A stretch of DNA of 64,000 nucleotides from Ustilago trichophora (Eukaryota > Basidiomycota > Ustilaginomycetes > Ustilaginales > Ustilaginaceae), in contig OOIN01000002.1 of the NCBI GenBank assembly GCA_900323505.1, forward strand, positions 1,488,001 through 1,552,000. Reading direction: 5' to 3'. Below the pieces are notes generated by a model that worked only from the letters and a program-made list of their open reading frames with translations, was not told the DNA's origin and did not search any database. This document shows, in pieces, positions 40,346 to 50,230 of the stretch (positions within the stretch are counted from its first letter, which is position 1; every line of letters starts with the position of its first letter). Made by a program: the position numbers and the translations under genes.

Positions 40346-42771
40346 GATGCCCGAGGCACTGGCTGTGATGGAGTAGCGATGGTGTGTGGCTGAGAGTGTT
40401 GCTTACGGTGCGAAACTCGGTGGCAGTGGTGGTGGTGGTGGTGGTGGTGGTGGTGGTGGTGATGGTGTGCGCTGCTGCATCGGAAGGCGCAGTCCGTGGA
40501 TGAAAACCAAGGTAAAGAAGATTGAACACGGGATGATGGCAGAAAGGAAAGAAAGTAGCGGATCGTCATGCTGAAGAATTCGGCCGCTTCGGCAAGCAAA
40601 GAGAATCACAATATCAGATTTACGACCCGACACTCTTCTACCGTTTAGAACCGAACTCTGAGAGAGGTACGATTCGTCCGCGGTGCAAAATGTATGGTCC
40701 ATACCAACACTCAGCAGCAGGCAGGGGGCGGCGGCAAGTCTAGCGGAAAGCGACAGGAGAAACGTGGTGTGTTGTATTAGCCGGACCAAAAAAAATGACT
40801 CCAAAATTCACAAATTTCCACTCTGACTGACTGCTCTTCCGACGTGACGTGGGGGATACCGAGTCATGCAATCACGGACTTACAGTTCTCTTTCCCGTCA
40901 TTGAGTTGACATGGACCGCGCTCGAATTCGAGATATACAGTACCTACACAGCAGGATCCGATCCTGTGGAGCAAAGATGGCCCCGAAGTCGACCAGTCGG
41001 GACATGTTTGGGAAATCACATCCGGTCTTTCTTGTTTGAAAATAAACAAAAATAATATTAATATTGCAGGATGGTGCAGAGCGCGGGCTTCATCACGGCC
41101 AATTTCCTTAGCCCGTTGTTCCTGGAAAAAAAAAATCAAACAAAAGAATGCTCCCCACGCTCATACTCACGCTTACAACTCAAAGCCGGATCTGCCGACG
41201 TCGCCCAGTTCGATTTGGACCATTCCCATCATTTGAGTGCGTTTGCGGATCGGTTGCTTCCGAAACAGTCCACACATACACACACACACATACGCGCATA
41301 TAGTACTTGTTGTTGATGTCGACGAGGCTGAGAGAATCACGGGTGGGATGATTGTTGGACGACAGCTGCTTGGCATGACCGAGTCATGCCGTGGGTCCCT
41401 CTTGGCTCACGTGGGGGCTTGGCATGGGGTCTCCGAATCACTCGAGCACACAGGGACACAAAACAAGTCAACGCATGTATTTAGGAAGAAGTCTATCCAA
41501 ATGCTGCTTCGTGGAACAACATTGCGCCGAACGCTTCCTGGGTCCCGTACCACAAGAGTGCCGTGACGTGTTCGTGTGTAGATCATCTTGGCGTGCATTC
41601 TTCTATACGTTCTCAACGGCGGAACAAGTAAGTCACTGAGAGTGTCGCGCTTGCACAAGGCAGCTCATTACAAAACAACGGAAGTGTGTGTTGACAGGGT
41701 TCTGCAGTGTGACCGGCCCACTCAAAGCCACCAACGCCGGTGTGCCGTGTCAACGGCGCCGCTTTAGGCGCGCGCTGTCAGAATCGCACCTTGTTCAGTT
41801 TTGAAAGATGTCGAGCTGAGAGCGAAAGACTTATGGTGAGCCAGATCCATTCGTTCTTTGCTTGAGCCGTGAAAGGAACGCACAAAGAGGCTACCAAGTG
41901 AGACGTCGGCAAGCCCCCAACAACTCGAATCTAGAAAATCGGAGCAGCCAACATCGCAGACGCATCGGGAAACAGATTCCTTTTTATTTTTGGTTGTCGA
42001 GGCGAAAAAAAAGCTTAAAAATTGGCCAAATCCAAAGAATGGGCGCTTGGCAATCACAGAGATGCAGAAATGGCGGCACGGTCCAGGCTCAGTTCAGTCG
42101 CCGAGTGCGTGTATCTGTGCTAGGTGCGTGTGTAAGTTAGGTGTGCGCGTATGTCTTGCGGCCAAATCGAGAGAGTGTGTGAGAGGGAGAGAGAGAGAGA
42201 AAGACAAGAGTGTGTCGTGGTCCATGCGAAAGGTAAATATCACAACTCTTTTTCCCCACCTGACCCAATTGCCTTGCTTAGTTCAGTACCACCTTTGCTG
42301 CCTCGCCGTTACGTCTCTTTCTTTTCCACACACACACACACACATCCACCACCTCTGCATCTCACCGATTGAACGAACAGACATCGCACCAGAGTTGGTA
42401 AAGGTACCGCGAATCGCAGCTCAGAGAACAAAGAAAACCAGTCGTCGTACTGCGTTCGGACCGCCGTTTTTCTACGACAACTCGATCTGCTCGATACAAA
42501 GCACAAAGCAGGTTACGCTTGGATCGCTTGGCTACGTGTATCTACTGCTATACAGAAGTGCCACGCGCGTGCTCTCTGTCCCATACTTGGTCGTCGCTCG
42601 ATTGTACAGTTGAGAATTGACACTAGGGCCACTATAAAGAGCCACCTCTTTCAACCGCCTCCTCGCATCACCACTTTCAGCCATCCTTCGCGACTGCTCT
42701 TCGCTATTGCCTCCAACCACGGCAAGCTCGCACATCCATCCGAGATTCACAACCAGCTCTGAGAAGTAAGC
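40346..42771. other. Spacer between the bZIP gene and the Ypk1-type kinase gene, with leaders of both
   Basis: About 2.4 kb. It contains a GGT repeat (40426-40460), a TACAGTAC motif (40936-40943), CA repeats (41269-41290), CT/GA-rich stretches (42181-42205) and CA repeats (42329-42345). On the minus strand, 40407-40356 reads as a short intron (GTAAGC to CATCACAG) just before the bZIP start. A possible small spliced coding unit lies at 41058-41380 minus (see findings). From about 42230 the plus strand is the CT-rich leader of the kinase gene. No gene is called with confidence. Confidence 0.4.
40426..40460. repeat. GGT trinucleotide repeat (CAC on the minus strand)
   Basis: About 11 tandem GGT units in the bZIP leader region. 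If an upstream exon is used it would encode a poly-His run. Confidence 0.9.
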
Positions 42772-44587
42772 ATGTCTTGGAAGCTCGGAAAGAGTAAGTA
42801 TCACACACACACACACAGCAAGCCATTGAGCTGTGAACGTCTCGCTGATTGTCTTCACTTCACTTGTCCTCTCTGCAGAGTTCAAAGACGGCGCCAACCT
42901 TGGCGCACGTACGCCACTCGACCGATCCGCGACACCCACCCCTGGCAACCCCGGCACCGATGGCAGTGCTGCATCCTCCTCTTCGAACCCTCTCGCCTCA
43001 TCTGACGGCGCACCCATCCCTCGTTCCGGTCTCTTGACCATCCGCGTCATTGACGCTCGCGGTCTCACCTTGCCGCCCGGTATGCAGACACCACCTGCAG
43101 TTGCACGAGCCCTCGCCCAACACAATCCCAACGCATCTTCGCTCGCACAGTCCTTTGGAGGTGGACACCGCGAAAACAGGCAGAGCATGCAGCGCAAACA
43201 GTGCTGGTGGCTCCCTTACCTCGTCCTCGAATTCGACAAGAACGAGATTCTCATCGATGCCATCGGTGGTGACGTTCAGGGCCCCACTTGGATGTTCCGC
43301 GCTCACTTTGACGTATCCCGTATCTCCGAAATCAGTCTGCAGACTTACTTGAGGTCTGGAGATGGCCACAGCACCCATCAGCCCGAGGCGAGAGATGGTC
43401 AGGGTGACGATGTGATGGGCGTCAGCGATATCTATCTTGGCGGTGTCAAGTTCGTCCCTGATTTCGAGAATCAGAGGACTTCCGATGCTTGGTATCCGCT
43501 CGCTGGTGGCAATGGTCAGATTCACGTCCAAGTTTCTTACAGGAGCGACTCGCGCAGCTCGCTCAACATGGACGCTTTCGAGCTGCTCAAGGTGATTGGC
43601 AAAGGAAGCTTTGGTAAAGTAATGCAAGTACGAAAGCGCGACACCTCGCGAATCTATGCGCTCAAGACCATTCGCAAAGCACATATCGTCTCACGGTCCG
43701 AGGTGACGCACACCTTGGCAGAGCGAACCGTCCTCGCTCAGGTCAACAACCCCTTCATTGTCCCGCTCAAGTTCTCCTTCCAGAGCCCCGATAAGCTTTA
43801 CCTTGTCCTCGCCTTCATTAATGGCGGTGAGCTCTTCCACCACCTTCAGCGCGAAGGCCGATTCAACGAGGAACGCTCTCGATTCTACGCTGCCGAGCTA
43901 CTGTGTGCTCTCGAGCACTTGCACGGTTTCAATGTGGTGTACCGTGATCTCAAACCCGAAAACATCCTGTTGGACTACACGGGTCATATCGCACTTTGCG
44001 ATTTCGGCCTGTGCAAGCTCAACATGGGTGACCAGGAGACAACAAACACATTCTGCGGTACACCCGAGTATCTCTCCCCCGAGCTCTTGCTCGGCCAAGG
44101 CTATACCAAAGCCGTCGATTGGTGGACTCTCGGCGTTTTGCTCTACGAAATGCTTACCGGTCTTCCGCCATTCTACTCGGAAGATGTCAACGAAATGTAC
44201 CGCAAAATCCTGCAAGATCCCTTGCGATTCGGCGACGAAGTCTCGCCTGATGCCCGTCACCTTCTAACCCTTTTACTCAACCGAGACCCAGCCCAGCGAC
44301 TCGGAAGCGGCTCTCACGGAGCAGCCGACATCAAGGCGCATCCCTTCTTCGCCAAACATATCGACTGGAAGTTGCTACTGGCTAAAAAGATTCCGCCACC
44401 CTTCAAGCCTAGTGTCGCCAGCGCCATCGATACGAGCAATTTCGATCCCGAATTCACCAACGAACCTCCCATGGACAGTGTCGTGGATGACAGCCATATG
44501 CTCAGCGCAACGGTGCAGGAACAATTCGTTGGATTTAGTTACAATGCTCCCAATGCGCTCGGCGCCGGGGAGAGCTTGAGGGACTAG
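42772..44587 (+). CDS. YPK1: AGC protein kinase, Ypk1/Gad8 type (two exons)
   Basis: Exon 1 is 42772-42793 (22 bases) and exon 2 is 42879-44587. The intron is 42794-42878 (GTAAGT donor, CTGCAG acceptor). Splicing gives 576 residues beginning MSWKLGKKFKDG, the expected Ypk/Gad8 N terminus. Residues about 60-235 are a C2-like lipid-binding region. The kinase domain starts near 241 (FELLKVIGKGSFGKV), with Lys270, catalytic Asp364 (YRDLKPEN) and DFG Asp382. The activation loop TNTFCGTPEY carries the PDK1-site Thr. The C-terminal tail has a turn-motif region and hydrophobic motif F557-V-G-F560-S561-Y562, the TORC2-type site. In yeasts this kinase controls membrane stress, wall integrity and sphingolipid synthesis. 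All catalytic residues are intact. Confidence 0.93.
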
Positions 44588-44960
44588 GAAGCTGCCACTA
44601 CTGGGGCATCGTTTTGTTTGGGTATTTAGATCTGTGGTCGTAGTTGCGATATCCTATTTGTTCCTTCACAGATGTGGATCATGTGTGTGAAAAAGTGAGA
44701 TTGTGACATACCGACTTGATCAGAGGACAGGGTCTGTATGTTGTTGGCGTTTTGTGTTCGGTGAAGAAGGTGATTGGTGATATGAGAAGAGGGTGGCGAG
44801 AGTCGGAAATCGGAAAAATGCATTGTCAAGCTCCACTTTTTGGGATTTTTTGGACAGAACCCTTTCTTGTTCCTTCGCACCCTTTTCACTTTTCTCTACA
44901 CCATCACCACTTGTATCGCACACTTAGTAGCCGTTTCCTTAGCCCAAGCATTGGGTCAAG
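44588..44960. promoter_or_regulatory. Spacer between the YPK1-type kinase and SEN34
   Basis: 373 bases between two genes on the same strand. The end (44855-44945) is T/C-rich, leading into the SEN34 start. No gene is seen. Confidence 0.5.
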
Positions 44961-46172
44961 ATGGCATCATCATCATCCCCGTCGTCGGGAACACCGGCGA
45001 CAAGTGCGGCTGAACACACCATAGCCGACCTGACAACGCGATTCCCAGGCCGCGTACAGATCCACCTTCATCCAAGCTCCAGTCTTCCGTCCGCCATTAC
45101 CTCTTCCATCTCTTCATCTCAAGATGCTTTCTCTTCCGGCAGCCTGAAATCGAGCTTTGATTCGGTGGGAGACCTTCCTGTGGCGCTAGTATGGACCGTA
45201 GACTCGCTCAAGTTGCTTCGCGGCTATGGATTGACCGGATCTTTCACGGGGACATTGGCTCAGTTTCCCCAGCAGAACATCTTCTTGGGATTGCCGATAC
45301 AGTTGCTTCCCGAAGAAGTTGTCTACCTGCTGCGCAGGGACAAGGCGGTAGTGGTGGACGAGGGGTCGAGTTATAGAAAGGCAAGTAAGGCCGAGGTGGA
45401 AGGTGTCAACGCTCGGACCGAGGCTGACAGGGAAGGTCAACAACTCGCTGCTTGGCACGAGAGACAGTTGCTCCGTGCAAAACACGCCAAACTCGACCCA
45501 ACTGATGACACTCTCACCCCGTCAAAGAAGGATCTCGAAAACCTTCCATGGCACTATACCATCCCTACAACCTCCACCACCCCACAACCCGCTCTCCCAT
45601 GGTACACACCCATCACCTACGCCTCTTTATCTTCCATCCAGTCCATCTTTCCCTTTCCTACCACTGAGACGGAGATCGCAAGCGTGGCACTATTCGAGCA
45701 TTTTCTAGACCGCTCCATGTGGTGTATGAACGGGCTCAGGTTTGGAGGAGCTTTCGCTGTGTATCCTGGTGATCCACTGAGATATCATAGTCACTATACA
45801 GCTCAGTTGGTTCTTCAAGGGGAAAATGTGGCGCTGACAAGCCTGGTTGCTAATGGAAGATTGGGCACGGCTGTGAAAAAGACACATTTGATCTGTCATG
45901 TGCGGGAGTTTGATGGAGAGATTGCGAGCGAGCTGGATGGGTTGAAGCGGGGACAGAAGGAGGGGTTGAAGAGGAGGGCGTTGAATTGCATCATTGGAGG
46001 ACTGTTTGATGTTGCCCCACCGCCTCCTTCAACAGAAAAGGAAGGTGAGGAGAAAACAGGGTCATGCACGGAGAAAGATGATCAAGGGAAGGGGAAAGAG
46101 GCGAGGGAGAACGGAAGACGCTTTGCCGAGTTCGATGTATTCAGTCTGGCCTGGGCTGGATTCGGTACTTAG
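44961..46172 (+). CDS. SEN34: tRNA-splicing endonuclease subunit SEN34
   Basis: A 403-residue catalytic subunit of the heterotetrameric tRNA intron endonuclease (with Sen2, Sen15 and Sen54), cutting the 3' splice site of intron-containing pre-tRNAs. The N-terminal domain (about 60-140) contains LVWTVDSLKLLRGYG and FLGLPIQLLPEEVVYLL, as in the family. The C-terminal endonuclease fold begins near FEHFLDRSMWCMNGLRFGG. Catalytic residues fit the Tyr-His-Lys triad: Tyr268 (VYPGDP), His276 (RYHSHY, spacing 8 as in yeast Sen34) and Lys306/307 (TAVKKTH). The tail is charged and Gly/Glu-rich, then closes with FAEFDVFSLAWAGFGT. It is intron-free and convergent with the phosphoglucomutase gene. Confidence 0.9.
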   Translation: MASSSSPSSGTPATSAAEHTIADLTTRFPGRVQIHLHPSSSLPSAITSSISSSQDAFSSGSLKSSFDSVGDLPVALVWTVDSLKLLRGYGLTGSFTGTLAQFPQQNIFLGLPIQLLPEEVVYLLRRDKAVVVDEGSSYRKASKAEVEGVNARTEADREGQQLAAWHERQLLRAKHAKLDPTDDTLTPSKKDLENLPWHYTIPTTSTTPQPALPWYTPITYASLSSIQSIFPFPTTETEIASVALFEHFLDRSMWCMNGLRFGGAFAVYPGDPLRYHSHYTAQLVLQGENVALTSLVANGRLGTAVKKTHLICHVREFDGEIASELDGLKRGQKEGLKRRALNCIIGGLFDVAPPPPSTEKEGEEKTGSCTEKDDQGKGKEARENGRRFAEFDVFSLAWAGFGT

Positions 46173-46391
46173 TCGCACTCATCCAATCTGAATGTATCGC
46201 AATCCAATCTTGACACGTTTTACCAACCGCACAACTCCTTTTTTTTTTTCCCGAATGTGAGAATACAGACAACCATGCTCCCAGACCGGATGGAAGATTC
46301 GTAACGAAAACTTGTGTATTTCATCCAAGAACTGAAATTTATGAACTAAAGATGCTTCCGGTGAAAAAGAGTAGAGCTATTACATCCCATT

Positions 46392-48135
46392 TTAGGTGAT
46401 GACAGTGGGCTTGTCCCTACCGGTGAACTCCTTCAACTTGGACACGAGCAAAGCCTGTTCGATCAAAGGCTTAAGTCCAACCTGAGCATCAGCGGCAAAC
46501 TCATTTTCGTCGTTCGAGTACTTCTCGACATACAACCTAATAGTTGCCCCTGCGGACCCTGTACCACTAAGACGGAAAATGATCCTCGATCCATCGACAA
46601 ACTTGATGTAGAGACCCTGGTTTTTGCTAACACTTGCATCGATAGGATCGGTGTAGCTAAAGTCTCCCGATTCTGCCACTTGGAATTCTCCCAACCTGGT
46701 ACCCTTGAAATCGGCGCTCTCGAATTGGCTTCTCAAATGAGCCATGAGCTTGTTGGCACCATCCGAGTCGACTTCTTCGTAGTCGTAACGAGAGAAAAAG
46801 TTTCGTCCGTACTGTTTGTAGAATGCCATCAAGACGTCCTGAACGCTGGTTCCGGGCTTCTCCTTGTTGGCAGCAGCGAGAATGGAGAGCCAGGCAACGA
46901 CGGCCCAGAGACCATCCTTTTCGCGAATGTGATCGGATCCAGTTCCAAAGGACTCTTCACCACAGATGGAGAGACGTCCGGCATCCATCAAGTTGCCAAA
47001 GAACTTCCAGCCTGTGGGGACTTCAAAGCATTCGTATCCGTTCTTGGCGGCAACACGGTCGATGGCTCCCGAAGTAGGCATCGATCGAGCCAGACCCTTG
47101 ATTCCCGAGGAGAAGTAAGGGATGGCCTTTTGTGCCCAATCGGCAATGATGGCGACAGAGTCGGAAGGGTTGACAAAGGCGCCTTTGCCAATGATCATGT
47201 TTCGGTCTCCGTCACCGTCGGAAGCGGCACCGAAGGAGATGTTTTCCGATTCGACGGCGTCGACGAGCGATTTGGCGTAGGTAAGGTTGGGATCGGGATG
47301 TCCGCCTCCAAAGTCTTCGCTAGGGACACAGTTCTGAATCGAAGATTCAGGCAGACCAAACTGCTCCACAAACAGTGCACGGCCATAGGGACCCGTGACA
47401 CCGTGGAGAGCATCGAATCGAACGGTGAATCCAGAAGTCTGAAGGAAGTTTTTGATCAAGTCAAAGTCAAAGATCTTTCCAAGGTACTCGACGTAGTCCT
47501 TGACGTTGTCGATAATCTCGATCTTCAAGTCGCCAAAAGTGGTGCTGCCAATCTTGGAGAGGTCGACTTCGGGTCCCTCAACGATGTTGTATTCAGAGAT
47601 AGTCTTGGTAATGTCAAAGATTTTGTTGGTGACAGATTCGGGAGCGGGACCACCGTTTTCCATGTTGTACTTGATGCCGAAATCGTTTTCGGGTCCACCG
47701 GGGTTGTGCGAGGCGGTGAGAAGGATTCCACCGGTAGCCTTGTAAGAGCGGATCACGTGGGACGCAGCGGGGGTGGAGAGAATTCCATCTTGACCAATGA
47801 TGAGTTTGGATACTCGGTTACCGGCGGCGAGGCGGATGATGGCCTGGATGGCGGGCTTGGAAAAGTATCGTCCATCACCACCAACGACGAGAGTCGAGTT
47901 GGCGGCACCAGTGGGGATGGCGGAGAGAATGGCCTGGACAAAGTTCTCCGTGTAGTGCTTTTGCGAGAAGACCTTGACCCTGCGAGGTATCACAATGAAG
48001 AGATGACGTGTGAGTATGGTTGGAATGGTTTGACTATGTGTTGAAATGGTGTTGGAAGACTTACCTCTTGCGCAATCCGGAAGTACCGGGCTTCTGACCC
48101 TCGAAGGGCTTGGTTTGAACAGTGACGACCGACAT
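46392..48135 (-). CDS. PGM: Phosphoglucomutase (two exons)
   Basis: Exon 1 is 48135-48065 and exon 2 is 47979-46392. The intron is 48064-47980 (85 bases, GTAAGT donor, TCGCAG acceptor). Splicing yields 552 residues beginning MSVVTVQTKPFEGQKPGTSG, with Arg rebuilt across the junction, the normal length for cytosolic enzymes. It interconverts glucose-1-phosphate and glucose-6-phosphate, feeding glycogen, trehalose and UDP-glucose for wall glucans. Visible motifs are the catalytic phosphoserine loop TASHNPGG (Ser about 114), the metal loop DGDGDR (278-283), the sugar-binding GEESFG and the phosphate-binding RLSGTGSAGATIR near the C terminus. All key residues are present. The first 24 residues are missed if only the long open frame is used. 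Confidence 0.97.
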
Positions 48136-48213
48136 TATGATACGGCGGGGGGGCTAAATAAGAGAGATGGTGGTAGAGGAGCAAGAAGGATGTCAAACAA
48201 GTTGAGACTGGTG

Positions 48214-48241
48214 GATGCTCGATGCTCAATGCTCGATGCTC
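48214..48241. repeat. Heptamer tandem repeat, RATGCTC x4
   Basis: Four adjacent seven-base units (GATGCTC, GATGCTC, AATGCTC, GATGCTC) 80 bases upstream of the phosphoglucomutase start. Confidence 0.9.
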
Positions 48242-48390
48242 TCTATACGCACGCCCGGCGATTCTGCCCAGTTCGGGATGATTGGAAAACGAAACTCGTG
48301 CGTCTGTGCGCACACTCGCTTTCTCGCTTGGGCGTCTAGAAATTCGAATTTATTCAGACAAAAGGTGTTGTTGGGATGGCAACGCCACCT

Positions 48391-48448
48391 GCTCTGTGCT
48401 CTGTGCTCTGTGCTCTGTGCTTTGTGCTTTGTGCTCTTTGCTCTGTGC
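48391..48448. repeat. Heptamer minisatellite, GCTCTGT type, about 8 copies
   Basis: Tandem GCTCTGT units with GCTTTGT and GCTCTTT variants, upstream of phosphoglucomutase. It shares the GCTC core with the smaller array at 48214. Confidence 0.95.
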
Positions 48449-49204
48449 GCCGTGCTGCGATGATTTGCGCTGCAGTTTGGGCAGTTTGCGGAGTGCGATG
48501 CCAATCGATCTTGTCTGGACCCTCTGTCGTTTTAGAAGTGTTCGAATTTCGTCTCAAATTCACCGGTCCACTCTTCCCTCCCCAAATGTGGTAGCGCAAT
48601 TGTTAGGTGAGAATTTTAACATCTTGGAACACATTTTGGATGACACGTGATGCTGTCGCGAGTATTTTTGCAAACTGCGCACGCTGCAAGGAGGGTGCTT
48701 GTTGTCAATCAACACAACAATTTCAAGTTGAGATGCACTGCGCTGCACGTAATCCTCTCTCTTTCTTTGATCTTTTTCTGTGCGACGCAGGCTACCTCTA
48801 GCTTGTGCGTTACAAAAGGTTTGATGATGATGATGATGCATTCACTCGCTTCTCTATGTCGTCTGGGCTTGCGATCCTGGTTGACCGTGGTGTGTAACGT
48901 GCAGGCTGTAGGCTGTTGTGTGCACCTTTACGGCTTGCTTCATCTCGACAGCTTCGAGCATGCAACATGACAGACGGACGAAGCCTTGTGGCTCATCATG
49001 CTGTTCCTTCACTACTCTCTCTGGTCCTTTGTCGCTCCTCTCCTGAGAAGCACAGATGAAGCGGTACCCTTTTTAAGACTGCTTTTCGATGACCACTTTT
49101 TTTCTTTTGATTTCCGAAATGAAATTCAAAAGAAAAATAAAAAGGTGAAACAGACATCGGAACCTTGCCAAAAAGCCTCTGTCCAAGTGCGCCTGCCTTG
49201 GGTT

Positions 49205-49237
<33 letters not shown>
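49205..49237. repeat. CAG trinucleotide repeat, 11 units
   Basis: Eleven uninterrupted CAG units, noncoding, about 1 kb upstream of the giant gene. Confidence 0.95.
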
Positions 49238-49240
<3 letters not shown>

Positions 49241-50230
49241 GCATCAATTGTGTTTTTCTCGCTTGCCCTCCACTACTTATCGCCATCACGCCAACAATAA
49301 ACGCTGTTCGTACAGTACTGTACTGTACGAACCTGCGTGGCTCAGCTGATCGCATCAACTTCAACATCAAGGTGGGGAGGGTGCAAGGGATCCAGCAGTC
49401 ATACCTCCTTGAAAGAGATGTAAAGGAGGATCTGATTGCCGTCTGCGCAGCAAAGTTGCACAACCCCGATTATGTCGGCGCTCTGAAGATACGGTCCCGC
49501 CCTTGACAAGGCCGTTGCAGTTACATTCGGCCTTCAGAACATTGGCTTCTACTGTGAGGCAAAGCAGTCATCGTGTATCAGTGTGAGCAGCGAGTGTGAC
49601 TGTCTCAGAATACGGTGTGTACAGTAACTTACTGTTGAGCGAGAACAGAAACACACCTTGTGACTAGTCAAAAAATAGCCAATGCATCCTAATGCAAGCC
49701 TGGCCCTCCCCACACATTCACATTTTGACACTTTTCACTTGCTTCACGAGCCATATCGACTTTTCCTCTCACCTCTCAACCTCACACCGATCTCTTTCAC
49801 CTTTCCATTCCTCCATCCGCCAAGCCGTCACTGCTTTCCACGCAACAGTCCAACAAACCATCTCGATCATGTCATCTGCAATGCTGCTTCCGCCCATCTA
49901 GAGACCTCCACAGCCATCTGTCAACCACAATACCCCTCCCATCTAGATACCCTTCACTCACTACACTAGAGCCTTTGCAACGCCTCACAGTGCCTCCCAC
50001 GCTGCATCCGTCTAAACAGCGCCTTTGCGTGTGTCGCAGTTACTCGCTTCCAACTTTGACCTTGACACCACCATCCTTCCTCAAGATCAACACTCCCCCC
50101 TTCGAAAGGGCATTGATCGCGTGTCCGTACAAGCGGGCACCACTCATCAACACCACTATCCAAAGATTGCATCAGGTATCGGTATCGACAATCTCACCAG
50201 CCTGCTCACATCCCACTCCTTCCACCAACA

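Larger units (their letters stand above)
48136..50230. promoter_or_regulatory. Divergent spacer between phosphoglucomutase and the giant PH-domain gene
   Basis: About 2.1 kb without a supported gene. It contains heptamer minisatellites (48214-48241, 48391-48448), a CAG run (49205-49237) and TACWG motifs (49310-49328, 49620-49635). From about 49690 it is a C/T-rich leader for the plus-strand gene. Open frames across the repeats are by-products of the repeats. Confidence 0.5.

Noticed and set aside
46680..48044. 454-codon plus-strand open frame opposite phosphoglucomutase
   Set aside because: It mirrors the strong codon bias of the real gene, has no domain, and covers catalytic motifs of a clearly conserved enzyme.
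48391..48448. Heptamer array as a CRISPR-like or telomeric repeat
   Set aside because: There are no spacers and the unit is not a telomere repeat. It is an ordinary minisatellite.
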